A stretch of DNA of 64,000 nucleotides from Stichopus chloronotus. Its lineage: Eukaryota > Echinodermata > Holothuroidea > Aspidochirotida > Stichopodidae. Below the pieces are notes generated by a model that worked only from the letters and a program-made list of their open reading frames with translations, ran no database searches and was not told the origin of the DNA. Each line of letters opens with the position of its first letter. The first letter of the stretch is position 1. A program made the position numbers and the translations under genes. The stretch lies in contig CM037833.1 in the NCBI GenBank assembly GCA_021234535.1, positions 496,001 to 560,000 on the forward strand. Direction: 5' to 3'. Shown piece by piece: positions 49,020 through 62,584 of the stretch.

Positions 49020-51659
49020 GTTAGATTGAGATTTTCGAGAAAGTCCGAACATCGAACATCGAATGGAAGGGGAGCTGCCTAATTTTCGAAATGGAACGCA
49101 AGACAACTGCTACCTGGCACTAAAAGTATATTACAACACTTTTGTAGCAATATGTACTATATGCGTATCATTACACCTGAATCATTACACGATGAAAAGG
49201 TGGCGAATCTTTTCCCTTCAAGTTCTGTTTTTTTACCACTCATTGCCTCTGGCAAAATATCATGTGCTATTGTCTGCATATTTTTGTATTATCATATATT
49301 TGGCATTAGTATTTAGTCTTTAAATTTTCCAACTGTTTTTTTTTTTTCTTTCATTATTTTGTCCGTCTATCTACGTAAAACTTGTTTTTTAACAGGATAT
49401 ATGCGTGAAGTTAGCTACTTTCACCTAGAGGAGTTGGCCCAGTAATAAATGATTACTAGTAAGAAATAAATTAGTACGTCACGTTCACATGATATCTTTG
49501 ACGTAGATGAAAAAAAAACCCTCAATGTCATTGTCATTTGTCCTGGCGAAGCGGTACCACCCGGTATTGCGCATCCACGCTTCGAATGACGATACTTTCC
49601 ACGAACTATCGAATCCGGTGGGTCCCAGCGAGGGCGACGGTTTCTTCAGCAATGAGCGTTCACAGAATTCAGTTCACAGAAAGTTTTCGACATTGTTGGC
49701 CGAGCGTCAGCACGAGACGCATTGCCTCGTAACATCGAGACGGAATCGTTGGTGGCTTTCCAGAATATCCGTTATTCGAACTTTGAATTCAACGTCAATG
49801 GAAACAAACAATAAAGTCATTGGATCGATGTCCAAGCGTTAGCAAATCATCTGCATAACTGACAAACATTGTGTGGATTACTAAGTCTACGAGGAGAGAC
49901 CCTCATCATCAACTTGGTGGCACTGTTACAACTCCCTAAATTTAGAACACGATACGATATGTATGATAAATACACGGTAAAAGAAAGGAACAGCTTGCAA
50001 TGATTTACCAAGTAAGTTGATGGTGCGATGAGACGTATAATTTGTAATAAAGTAGAGTAATACATTCTGCCAATCTACTGCTGTCGATCTGCATTACTAA
50101 ATCAGCTGTACAATTTGACATTTTGTATTGGTCTCCGTCATTCAAACTGGTTTCCAATCTCATTCATTGTGTATTAGGACTTTCATTTGTTCTTTCTCAA
50201 CGTTTTTAACGTTTAACTCCTTTCGTTCTTTTGTTACTTTTCGTGTAATTCATTCGTAATTTAATATCATTTCAAGCTTACTTCAAGGTGATTTTCTGTG
50301 TTGATATTGAGTTTGAATTGATTTTTAAAACTCTTTGTTTTAGAATTCTGGCTTAGTCGACGTTATATATGTTTGCAAATTTTCGCTGACCTGCTTTCAT
50401 TCTGTCCCTTTATACATTTGCGTTTAATCTTTTTTCCTTTTCTATTATTAGTGTTATCGTTATTAGTATTTGCTCTGTCTGTATTTTTATTACTTTAAAT
50501 AGTCAATAACTAATACAGAGAGGCAACGACCAAAGGTGGAAAAATACTGTTGCTGCTCTACAGGGACATAGCTGTGGAAATTCAGTAGTCTTTTTGACCA
50601 CCACAACTGCCCCCCCCCCCCCCTCACCGTGATAAGTAAAGTCGCATGTCCCTGGTTGCACAAATGTTTTCTAGAGTCTACCACTTCCATAGCAACATGC
50701 AAAATGAAAAAATAAAATTAAAATGAGCGTCGTACTATCAAAAGAACAATTTCATAAAATAACAACTCATCCTACCGCTACCTCTCCTTTCCCCTCCCTA
50801 CCCATCGCCAAACCTTGCAACTTTTCACAGACTCTGAAAGCCCTAGCCAACCCTCTCATTCATTTTTCACTCTCACACCATGGGGAACCGTCCCCTTTCC
50901 CCATTCCTTCATAACAACAACCACCTCTGCTGCACCTCTCTCGCCGTTATCATTCACTTAACCTTACCCCGATACGAGAAATCGTCGGTAAGTAATATCT
51001 GCACTTTACATATGTCTTCGGGCGTATAGATATTTTACAACGTCAAGGTGTAATGGAAAACTCCCGATATCAGATACCAACTGCCACTTGTTGCTTTTTT
51101 TTTTCGTGAGTGCATCATTTGCTATATGACGGGTCACTTCTACAACTATTTTTACCCGCTGTAACTCGTCATTTGTAACAGCAGAACAGTTCACAAAAAA
51201 AAAAAAAACTGCTACATTTTTTTGTGATAATTATTGCTTTCTCTACTTTATTGTCATTAGTTTAATATTAGTGCTTATTACTGTTTTTTATTTCGGCTTA
51301 TTAATTCTATTTTCATTTACTATTATTTATTCATGATTTTATTTATTGTCGCCTCATATTATAACCCTATTTCTTGTTTAACATTTGTCTGTTTTACTAG
51401 TTCTTGCACATTTTGAACTTATTTTTATACTGTTCATCGCCTGCATTTACTGTATTGAAGACATTTTGAATATTTTTTTTCCTTTACCTTACACTTTCTT
51501 TACATTTTGATCCATTTATGTTGTGGGCATCGTATGCATTTATTGCACTGATTTGTTTTTTACCTGTTTTAATGATTTCTGTTACCAGAAGTCTAACCTA
51601 TAGTGATCAACGTTACCTTCTTTGCTGATATTGCTTATCCCCTGTATGCTGTCATTAAT
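49020..51659. other. Non-coding stretch with no supportable gene
   Basis: Around 49540-49860 the DNA is GC-richer and open in several frames on both strands (111 codons on +). On the minus strand YADDLLTLGH can be read near 49846-49830, but it is isolated. A C run lies at 50612-50622. Confidence 0.45.
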
Positions 51660-52640
51660 GATCACATACGTAGTATACAGGGAGGACATGTGGTGCTTAC
51701 TTGAGCGGTTCAAGTCCCAAATCATGAGACTTAAACGGTGGTCCACCTTACAACCCTTGTAGTATTCAATCGAAACTTGGTGGGTCAGTGACCTTTATGT
51801 GTGGGTATCTCATGGTATAAAAATGACATGGATCGGAACTACCCACTGTGGTTAGGGGGTGAGAGGGTGTTGGTCCAAACATGTGTGTGTATGTGTAGAA
51901 CCGAACTTGTGTCACGATCTTCTCTAAGACGATAAGTCAGTTGAACCTCAAAGTCGGTGGGAGAGTGCCCGGGTATAAGGTGTAGTGTCCACCTGAGCGA
52001 TGACTTCATAGGTCAAAGATAATAAAAATGAAAATCACATTCTCAGCATTATTTCAATGTGTGGATATGGTACAGTTATAAAAATACCATATATAAAATC
52101 AGATAATATGAGGATTTAAAAAAAATATATTGATGGCGTGACCAGGTTAACGGTCACGTTATTAAAGGTCTTATCGGCAAAAATGCAGTAAGAAGTTTGC
52201 CATGATCTTCTCCTAGACGGTAAGTCAAATAAGCTTTAAACTTGGTGGCAGGAGTCGGTGACAGTATATAGCATATATATTCTTCTCTCAAGCGATGGCA
52301 TCGTAGGTCAAAGGTCACAGGTGATGAAAACGAAAAAAGACATTTTTAGCGTTTTATCTCAATGTGTGAATATTGCAAAGTTACAAAACTACCATGTATG
52401 AAACTAAGCAATACGAGACAATTTTTTGAAAAATATTGATGACGTCACGAGATCGAATTTCGCGTGGTTAAAGGTCAAAACGGCAAAATGCTATAAAAGT
52501 GTGCACGATCTCCTCCAAAATGATAAGTCGGATTAACTTCAAACTTGGTGGGTGGGTGTCTGGGTGAAAGATGTAGTGTCCACCCGACTGATGGTAGCAC
52601 AGGTCAAGGTCAAAGATCATGATAACTGTAACGCATAATA
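51660..52640 (+). repeat. Array of about 300-bp units, block 1
   Basis: Units begin near 51913, 52203 and 52504 (steps of 290 and 301 bp). Each has CACGATCTTCTCC-like sequence, GATAAGTC, AACTTCAAACTTGGTGG, TGTAGTGTCC, then one or more AGGTCA half-sites, then an AT-rich part. A leader (51665-51900: GTATACAGGGAGGACATG, then TTACTTGAG, then ATGGATCGG and ACCCACTG) recurs at the start of block 2. Confidence 0.85.
52305..52317 (+). promoter_or_regulatory. Perfect DR1 sequence (AGGTCA-A-AGGTCA)
   Basis: This is the consensus direct repeat with one-base spacing bound by RXR, HNF4 and COUP-TF type nuclear receptors. Its place inside a repeat unit, with no promoter recognised nearby, means that a regulatory role is only a possibility. 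Confidence 0.4.
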
Positions 52641-53115
52641 CAGTGGTAGGTGGTGGTAGTGCATGGTGTCAACATAACTTTAACACAGTTGTCTTTCCAT
52701 GAATATGACACAGTATTTCAACCTACACAACCAGTTCTGGGCTGAATGTTTACGTCTGGCATCTGGCAATATTATTTCAAGTGCGTTGATAATACCTCAT
52801 AATGCTTACATATATAGATCTACGCTACAATTGTTCGAGAAGTCGAGATGTTACCGTATACTGAGCCACGCAATAAGTCGACTTAAAGGAGCCAGGGTGA
52901 CGGGGCGTATTTTTGCTGTTCGACGGTTGCGCTGTGCATTGCAGTACAATATCATTTAGCAACTTGGATGGTTAGTACTCCTATCCAGAAATCTGAGTCA
53001 CTGACGAAATATACAGATCAGTCTCAGCGTACTTCAGGAGAAAGGGTATGCAAAACGAGAGGGATGAGATCTGCAACTACGTGGATAGCTTACTTGATTT
53101 CTTACTCGCTTTTCC
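52641..53115. other. Spacer between repeat blocks
   Basis: Two short frames (52699-52959 and 52968-53156) are open but carry no recognised signal. Confidence 0.45.
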
Positions 53116-53960
53116 CTATACGTAGTGTACAGGGAAGACATACTGAGCTTACTTGAGTCGTCAAAAATGACACTTAAATGGTAGCCTACATTACACCCCT
53201 CTAATATTCAACCGAAACATGGTGAGACAGTAGCTTTTTATGTCGGGGTGCCTCGTGATATACAACGCTCATGGATCGGGATTACCCACTGGAGTTAGAG
53301 GAGTGACAAGTGTGTGTGTACAGCCGAATTTGTGTCACAATCTCCTCTTAGATGGTTGGTCGGATGAATCTAAAAGTGGGGAGGTTCTCGTAGATGAGGT
53401 GTAGTGTCGGCCCGAACAATTACGTTATAGCTCAAAGGTCACAGTTCCTGTAAACAGAAAACCCATTTTTTTCTGCATTATCTCAATATGTATATATAGA
53501 GTTATTAACCTACCATATTGCAAAGTAGAAAACACCAGAATTTTTTTTTTTTTTCAAAAGTATTGATAACGTTACGAGGTCAAAGTTGACTCAAGAAAAT
53601 ACCAAACAGTCAACAATGCTTAAGAAAGTTTGTCACTATCTCCTCCCAGACATTAAGTTGGATAAACTTCAAACTTGGTAGGTAAATGCAGGGGTATGTC
53701 ATATAGTGTCCGCGGACCAATGGCGCCATAGGTCAAAGGTTACAGATGATAACGAAAACAAAACCATTTTTGCATTATTCCAATATGTGTAAAGTCACGT
53801 GGTTGAAGGTCAAAACCACAAAAATGCTTTGAATAAATGTGTCACGATCTTCTCCTACAATGAACCAGTCAAATGAACCTGGCCCTTGGTGGGTAGGTGC
53901 CTGAGTGTGAGATGTAGTGTCCGCCTGACTGATGACGTCACATTTCAATCGCCAAGAGCA
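53116..53960 (+). repeat. Array of about 300-bp units, block 2
   Basis: The leader and the first units repeat block 1 with an offset of about 1.45 kb. Units lie near 53337, 53633 and 53843 (steps of 296 and 210 bp). AGGTCA-type half-sites persist, with AGGTCAAAGGTTA at 53730 and AGCTCAAAGGTCA at 53429. Confidence 0.85.
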
Positions 53961-56900
53961 TGATGAACACAAGCGTAATGAGAGTGTTAGGGTGGTTTCA
54001 GGAAATGTATATTTCAAGGTCCCAATTAAAGGTCATATTTCGAGGTCCCATTACAGTACTTCTCTTACTACCGATGGCATTCGTAACATGAGTTTGTACC
54101 ATAGATTGTATATTTATTGGAGTCTGTATTGTTTGTTTTTTGAGTTTGCATAATGTTAAAGTATGAGTTATTCAAACTTGACAGTCATTTCTACGAACGT
54201 ATAATTTGTATGTTCGTTGGCTTGGTCCTGGAACAATGGCACTTGAACACCTTGTACTCAGTCAGAAAAGGTAAAGCTGAGGTCACTCCTTTCAATTTCC
54301 ATGTCCCTGGAAAGAGCGCAACCGAGTTGCATTGTACAAACGTGTGGCAGAAAAACTAGTAAGAAAATAGTAAAACACTATAATTAGTGGGACCTATAAA
54401 CGACCATTCAGGCATGGTTTTGGTTTGTTGATATCAACACTTTGTCTACAGATGTCTCGTTAGCGACACGTATCAATGACGTATAAATGTACACTGATGA
54501 ATAAATGAATTTACAGATCAAGACACGGGGGTATTCAACGGAGTTCTCACATATATCTCATGGCCATCATGCATTGCTTTCAACAGAGGACCTGCATATG
54601 CTGATTTGTAAAAGTTTACTGTAACCACATCTCAAGGAGACCTACAATTTTGGACAAATTACACCTTGCGACAAGCCTCTCCCCGCTCAATGTTGGCTAT
54701 AGGATTACTGTCCAAAGTGTACATTCACTCCTACTGTAGCACAACATAAAAAAGGGGCGCGGGGTTTCATGTTATCCTTCAACGTAAAATTTAGTCTTAT
54801 ATTTGCAAAGTGTCCCAACAATTTTGTCCAAAATTGTCTGAGAGTTTTGACAGGCCAGAAGCATGCGCCGGGAGCAGGAAAAAGGGACTAACAATTCGAT
54901 ATAAATTAAAAGGCTACATGGGGGTGACATTGACTTCTTGGGTTCTACTTCCTCACAAGCTTTAAGTAGCTTTCTGGTTGAACTCCTGAACTGTATCTCC
55001 TATTTCATTATTACATTACCATTCCCACATTATTGTATATGTTCAGCCTGATATGGTTCAAACAAAGTTTTCTGAAATGAAATTCCTTGCAACAAAAACA
55101 TCAGCAGAGCATATTCGGCATGTTTGAGGTCTATATTTAAGTTGGTGTACTGTAATAATATTATTGTGTGAAAACTGTCAATGTTATCAAGGAGTAAAGG
55201 GAGGACTTAAATCAGTCATTCCGTGTAAAGCGTTGCACCACATGTGCTAAATAAAATCCATTTAGTGAGGAGGTATCATCTTACGTCCAATGCATCTTGT
55301 TGACCAGGAAACTACTTTAAGAGATATTGAATGCTACTATTTACGTACTTTCAACTCAAACGCTGATATTGAAACAGGCACCGAAGAACCAAAGAAAAAA
55401 GGAAAAAACAAACAGAATGTTGGTAGTCAGTCAAACCGATGAATAGGTGTTATTTACTGAAATTGTTTACAATGATGGCGTGTCGTCTGGTATTAGAGTA
55501 ACTAAACTTAATGACTATTATGCTTGTCTTGCAGGTTAATATGGGTGAAAAAAGTGTGTTATTATTATGCAAAAGGAACCCCCCCCAGAATGCAAATTAA
55601 ATTAGTTGTCCATGTCAGAATTCGTCCTATAGTTCCACTGTCGTGAGTTGGAAGCCACTGGCTTAACTAACTCACGGCATACTCAAAAAGTATCTGTGCA
55701 TATTACGCTACATAACACAATTATAACATTACGTTATTTCCTATCACGTTTGAAGGTAAAATCATTTTTTTTTCCTCAAAACTCAGCATATTTCACTCCC
55801 TTTGCTGTAAAAGTGATATACCTTAAATATTAAATCTCAGATAAGTCCTTCCAAATTTTTGCATTAAGTGCTCAAATTTGTATCAAGATACACTGGTAAT
55901 ACCAAATTTGGAGCAAAATTGCATTTATTGCTAAAAAAAAATATGTAATGTAATCATGCAATGAAAAGATTGAAAATGTATACACTGACTTTAACAAATG
56001 GCATCTGAAGGTGTTGTGACGTAGTAGAGAATCCGAGGTTCAACATTAAACGTCGATCTTCGTGTGACAATTGAACCAGGGAGGCATTATTAGGAGATAC
56101 AACGCTTGGAAGTCATGTGTTCAGCCGACACGTTTACCCAGTAATCTATCTTTTGTATCGTACTTGATATTTATATTGGACTAAAAGATGATTAGACAGT
56201 AAACATAACGTGGTATCTCTAGTCTGCTGCAGTTGCGGTGTGACGAGATTTTTGTACTGCAATAATATTGCCAGTCGTCAAGAGAAAAAATAATTGTTCT
56301 GCCTAGGTGCTGCTCGTTGTCAATCGTGGGCAACTAGGTGTCACGAATGACACCGAGCGGCAAGTCGTCTGTCTTTCTATTTCAGGAAACTTCACCAGTA
56401 GTTGACAATATGTTAGACTTTTATCTATTCACTTTATTTGCATGCGACAACTTCTAAACATTAGGAACAAATGTATTCATCTCTATGAATAAAACAGTTG
56501 TTTTAAGTTTTGCGCCATCTTCTCTGAAAACGTTGGCCACTAAACATGTTGCTTTAAATCATTGTTCTGAGCGACCTAATTGTCTAAGGATTAGTTGATT
56601 TCAAGGACGTGAATGATATTGAACTGGAATCACCCAATAAAGAAAATGATGTATCTTTGAGCCAATTAAAAAGTTTATCTTTACTTTTTTTAAGTTTTAA
56701 AGTATTAGCAGTAACTAAATTTCCAGTGCAATCTCCTTCTAATGACATTCCCTGATTGAACTATTGTTTGTGCTTGTAGGCGCATTTGTTGGATATTTAT
56801 TTTAACACAGCACTGTCATCACGAAATTGGTGAAACTATTTTATTGACTACAGAAAAAAAAAACATTTTATATATTGTGCTGTACTTGATTTTTCGTTTG

Positions 56901-58280
56901 ATGTTGCGAGTGAAAATAAATCAGAGTCACTTTGAAGGAACACTTTGCATTAAATTCCATTGTCAAGAGCACAGTGAATTGAAGGCAGGTTTGTGGTATG
57001 ATATCTTAGCATCTTGCAGTGATAGAGAGCAACAATAATAAGATTATTCGATCGTCACGTAGCCTCCATTATCTCTTAAACAAAAAAAAAACAAAAAAAA
57101 TCTACATGTCAAACGATGGGCGTAAATCCGTAGTCAGGGGTAAGGATAACAGAATTTGAATTTGAATTGAGAATGTTATAGAAAAGGTTGTTCACGGTTT
57201 CCAGAAAAAGGTTCCAGAATTAATCGACAAGAACGGGAAAGTGGACAGAAATCAGGCAAACGGGAATGATTGACTTGTTGACCAATCGATGAATATGTTG
57301 GCCGAGGGGAGATATCATGTCCGCGGAAATTTAGTCTCGTACGTTGATTTTTTTTTTCTTCCTGGGAATCAAGTTTCTCAATTATAATCTATACAGATGA
57401 TGTCAAGTTGGTTTTTGTTATCCACCTACTAGTCTCAGTTAAGTATCACAAGAGGTGAGGAAAGCTATCACTTAAGTGTCATGTTTGGCGAAGAAAGAGC
57501 TTCATGGAGTGTAATGTCTCAACCATGCATCCAACTAAAAGAAAACTCAGGAGAAGTTAAACGATCAGAATAAGTTTAGCGATTAGGAATGAAAAATGTA
57601 AAAATGCCGTTGTTGTCTTAAAGCCAACCTACTTGACCCACCTTCTGTTCTTAGTTCAAAAGACTGTATTTTTTTCCATACAAAAAGAGCAGATACTTTC
57701 TCTCACTTTTCCGACTCTCTTCCTTTTTTTCCCTTTCGTTGCGGGTTTCGTTGTGTGCTCTAGAAAAAAAAAAATGATGGGAAACTCGGTGAAGCTATCA
57801 GTAGTATTGTTTTTACTTACAGTGAAAAAAATAATCTATCATATGGTTCTTACTGTAATGAAGTTCGTTTTCATGTTTCAAGTAATTTGGGACTATTACG
57901 ACAGATATGCACAAGGACGTATGTCTACAATTGTATACTGTAAATTACACATAGGTTAGGGTATCTAAAAAACATTACTCTTTTCAATATAATAACATAT
58001 TTATTTTATCTTTTCTCTGTTTCTTTGAAAATGTCCATATCTACTTGTTTTCGTATTATCGCCATTCGTTGATATACAACAATTGATATTTCAGTGTCTG
58101 AGTTTCAAATCGTCAAGTGTCTTAAAATCCTCTTACGACTCGTTGATACATGTATTAACTTGATACCTGTTGATTCATTCATTCATGTTGCACTTATTGG
58201 AGATCTAGCTTTATGTAGATTTCACATACTTGATAATTTAGTAAAAAACAATAATGTAGAATTTCTTTTCATTTTATTAG
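53961..58280. other. Non-coding stretch with no supportable gene
   Basis: Several short plus-strand frames (53932-54153, 54153-54359, 57633-57959) have no matching splice borders or recognisable domains. A frame that opens after TATTTCAG at 58094 runs into the next candidate exon, but the part before 58281 has no donor of good quality. Confidence 0.45.
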
Positions 58281-58342
58281 TGTTTTGTCACGAGGCATAC
58301 GCTGAATTGTTCAGACTGGATTTAAGAACTGGTTCGTGGGAG
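58281..58342 (+). CDS. Candidate micro-exon ending in GSWE (62 nt, phase 1 to 0)
   Basis: An acceptor (TTCATTTTATTAG) ends at 58280 and a donor (GTAAGA) begins at 58343. The frame starts with two bases completing a codon and encodes FCHEAYAELFRLDLRTGSWE, ending in phase 0. It matches the 9898-9950 candidate in phases and C-terminal pattern. AELFRLDL followed by TGSWE resembles a Kelch blade strand (hydrophobic-aromatic-x-hydrophobic-Asp, then Trp). The frame also stays open upstream (58094-58531), so a larger or different exon is possible. Confidence 0.33.
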
Positions 58343-61300
58343 GTAAGAGGTTTTGAGTTCGATTGTTTTGTTTTTAATTTTAATTCTTCTCCAGCTGTTG
58401 GTAAGAATTTAAACAACTGTTTTCGTTTATTAATAAAAAATACGGTTCATTCTATCTTATTACGTATCCGATATATTTCCATGTTTGTCATTGAACACAG
58501 ATTGGTCGGCAAAGTGACCAGATATTGTTAAACATTCAAATTGTTCCTGTTCATATAATTTCTCATTTTACAACAATATCGTGGTAGGTACTTTGTTACT
58601 ACGGCCTGCCTTTCTCTTAAAGTAGTTACTAACAACTGTGAAGTCGGAACTGCACATGACAAAAAAGAAAAACAAAACACGGTGTAAGACTCAGAAGACT
58701 TTAACATGAGTATATGTGTCATATAAATGGTGCATTAACGTTGGTCAGTTCATTAAAGCTCTTCAGAGCATGCTCCTTATGCTCCCGAATAACAGAACAT
58801 GATCTCATATATCAGAGCTCATATCTCCTGGCAGTTCACTTTTTGTTTCAACATGTCTTTTAAAAGGCACGGATCGTTTTTTGTTTAAATTAACAATTAT
58901 ACCAATAATAGAAAAGCACCGTGTGTGAGTTCCCGTTAACTTTGTATGGCAATCTATCCTACCATAGAATCAATCAAGTGAAGATATAAATTATTTTAAC
59001 AACAACAGCATCCCATCTGATTTGTTTCTATTTTAGTTACGTTAACACTTTACTTCACTGATATTAAGTTGAAAGTTCTTATTAGTATCATGATACTTCG
59101 CTTAGTTACAAACATATATCAGGGTTTCTCGTCTGCAAAATATGACGCGGCGGAAGAAGAAAAGTCAACTTCATGTTCAAACTGTATCATTTCTAAGTAA
59201 ACACAGGAGCTTTATGTTATAATTTAACAAGGCCGTACACAGCAGGTGGCCGGGGTGATTTTGAAATTTGCATATTCTAGTTTCAAGATTCTATAGAAAA
59301 AAACAGTAAAAGCAGGAAAAATTGTTGAGATCGCAATGACTAAAGACAGTCTTGAGTAGGCTACATCTTCTCTGCAACCCCATACCAAACATTAATGGAT
59401 CTCATTGATAATATTCTTAAGGCTTTTGCCGAGAAAGGGCGAACACGCCCTTACCATCAGTTCTGTTAACATTTATCAGTAATTAATCAGTGCCGTATTG
59501 GTTCAAGTGACAGTTGCATGTCCAAGGAACTGGGGTGGGGAGAATTGGGGAGATACAGATGAATCTTGACAGCCCGACGAGATGAAGGTGATTTAATGAG
59601 TGCTTGAACTTACAAATGTACCCCTGAGGATTCTTTTACATTTGTCAGCTATTATTTCAGTTTGTTTTAATGGTGAGGGAGTATTAGATTCACATGTATC
59701 TTGTGTGTATTCTGATTTCAGTGCGTTTGCAATTCGAGGATCACGATAATCTAAATCAGATTTTCTTGATGATTTTATAGCATTGCCATGGTCAATTCAT
59801 GGTCAAATAATAGTTTGTGTGTCGCAAATTGTGATTTGTATGAGTCCTTTTTTTCCGAACTAGATAATTTCAGTGCCAGTCGGAAACCAGCATTTTTTGG
59901 CCCCTGTCGATCGACAAGAGCTGGTGAGGGTTGAGCCCGGAGAGCGCCAACCTTGTCACTATATATTTTTGTGAAGGCAATCCAAACTATTTACATTTGC
60001 TCATTGACTGATGTTTTTCTAATTAGTTGAAAAACTCAGATATGACCATAAATCCTTATTTTAGAGCTGGGTACGAGCAGCTAAGGAAACCCGGGTATGT
60101 TTTCAGTCATCTGTCGGGCTAATAAAGTGAAACAATGTGTGCCTACACTTCTCTCCAACCGATGGTGGCACTTCGTTTAGGTAGTACTCCCCACGCGAAG
60201 GACGCAAAAATGCTCCATCCTAATGCCAAGCTAAAAATTCTGTTAATCTGTCTGAAGACTCTAGGTATCAAGCAAAGTTAATGAGTTAGATAATAAAACT
60301 ATAAAATAAAATAAAAAAATGAATGGCTACCATTTTTTGGTTCCAAAATGTTAGTCGCCACCATTTACCCTCGAGCCCTTTACTTTCAATCTCAGACTCA
60401 CTCAAATATTGCCCCGTATGCCACAAAAGATGTTCCATTCTTGACCCTTCCCCCAATCCCAGTTCACGGATCAATAATGTTCCAGGTGTGTGTAGGTGAA
60501 AAAGGTCAGGATGAAAGGATTAACTAATACTTTTATCTCCAACGACAACATTCAGTATTCACAAACACTTTACTGAACATCCCTCATAGTATACCATAAA
60601 CACTGCTTCAAACTGATGATAAAGAAAATAAAAAGAGGAAAAAAAACAGGATTGGGTTAAGATCAATGATAGGCTCCAAGCAACGTTTGCTCTTATTCAT
60701 AATGTTCAGATGGAGTTGACCTACATGTATTACCAGTATTCCATATTTTCATACGAACATCTTATCTCGTGTTAAGTATTATACAATATAACATTCACAA
60801 GTTGGAATTCTCTGATCGTGATACTAAATACGTCTGTGTCTGATGAATATTTGTTTAATTGATAATATTTTACCTTATTCAGCACATCAAGATAACCTCA
60901 GGTAACCAAGCACTTCCCCATTCAGTGCATCGATATACTGCTAAATGCACACAAGAAATACATTTTACCAAGAACAAGTACTTTACCACTAAATCTAAAG
61001 CTGATCTAAATGCATAATAATATTATTAATTCCACTAATCACAAAATTAAATGGTCAAATTTATCGTATCCGCTCAATTTCCCACCAACGGCAATTACGT
61101 CATATACAATTATCTATCGATGATTTCGTCTGTATTTGTAATAAAATAATGAGAAAAAGAATTCAGATTGTTACTGCAACAATCTGTGAAACATTCCACA
61201 CTCGGACACGTGTAATAAAGAATAAAGAGACACAGGACCTACATTATATGTCCTCCATTCCATTCCTCCTGTTGGTACAGTAGTTTCATTGTCACATTGT

Positions 61301-62279
61301 TCATATTATTAACACCTCAACTCTCTTCATTTGATACGCTGACATTAATTGTGAAAATTGTGTCTTTTCTTATCGAATACAACACGAGGAAACCACAAAG
61401 AATAGAAACCGATACCTGTCTATGAAAACTTTGTTTGATTTAGTATATTAAGGTATAATGAATACAATACAACATAAAGGAAAATATCAAAGCACTCCTT
61501 CAGAAACATCTATAGTAAAAGGTTGACAATACATGCATGACCCATGCAGTTTGTAAATGAAGCAAGAAAATAAAGTAGTATGTGTGTAGCACTTAATAAA
61601 GACATGAAATGTCCCTTAAAATAATTATTAATACCGTTGGAACGTCTAATTTTGTAAAGCAATGTTCATATTTTTGATACCCTAAAATAATACAACCGTC
61701 ACCATGTCTTTGCTAACATTTATTGGTTTGCACATTAAGCAAGAAAATAAGCAAGGATATCTTATGTGCCTTATGTTTCTTTAATAACATAACTGTTTCT
61801 TTGATGCAATATCAAAACATTCTTACTTTCCTTCCAGCGGTATTAATATTATACATGACTAGCACCTGCAGGATTTCCGCGAAGCCGTCATACGTAAAGA
61901 AGACTGAGATATGGAACGCAAGAGTTACGGAAATGACGTTATGGTGAAATGGTAACTTACATGACACCCATGTTATTGTTGGCGGTTAGTTGGCACTGTT
62001 GAGTTTTCTCGTACAGACTGGATAGAGTACATAAACAGATATGGATTACATTTCCGGAAATAACTTCTAAATATAGTGATCTTCAGTAAAGGTTTGTTGG
62101 ATGTCCACTTTGATTCAACGTTATCAAGAGAGGAAACCACGACTCCGAATGAGAAGGAGAAGAAGCTTCAAGTTACGTAATACTAAATAGTCACGGTACT
62201 AAAGTATCCAGCTCTTTTATCTTTGAGTAGAATCAGGGCCGAAAAAATATCATTTCTACAATAAATCGAACATCTGAAG
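58343..62279. other. Non-coding stretch; contains a partial dispersed repeat
   Basis: At 60080-60230 the words CCAACCGATGGTGGCACTT and TTTAGGTAGTACTCCCCACG match the dispersed repeat at 62645-62700. The rest shows no gene or RNA signal. Confidence 0.5.
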
Positions 62280-62530
62280 TACCAGTTGGAACTTTTCAAA
62301 ACTCAGTCTGACACGTTTCATGATATAAAGCGATGTCAAATATTGTACCAGATTCTGAATAATGTCAAATTTGAATTGAAAACAAATGTCAGTAATCTTA
62401 TATACCAGTTGCATTTCTCATGATTCAGTCCAGAAGCGACCGCAGTCGGAAAATCTGTATACCAGTTGGACTATTATATATTCTGAATAGCACATTTTAT
62501 GACATAAAAATAAGCACAGTATTGCAATGG
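62280..62530 (+). repeat. Degenerate tandem repeat of about 60 bp, four units
   Basis: TACCAG words start at 62280, 62346, 62403 and 62460 (steps of 66, 57 and 57). Each is followed by a degenerate ATTCTGAATA or CTCAGTC-like word and a CATGATATAAA or ATGACATAAA-like end. Confidence 0.6.
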
Positions 62531-62584
62531 ACTGCACCTTAGGTTACCTGGTAGCTGAACATTTCTTAAAAAGTTTGGGATATC

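Noticed and set aside
49830..49850. YADD-like reverse transcriptase motif on the minus strand
   Set aside because: No other RT motif in frame before or after it; a four-residue match is expected by chance.
51699..51711. GGTTCAAGTCCC considered as a tRNA B box
   Set aside because: No A box at the right distance and no foldable tRNA; it belongs to the leader of the 52 kb array.
58095..58237. Possible LRR-like exon just upstream of the GSWE micro-exon
   Set aside because: The only donor (GTAAAA) is weak and would end in phase 0, incompatible with the phase 1 start at 58281.
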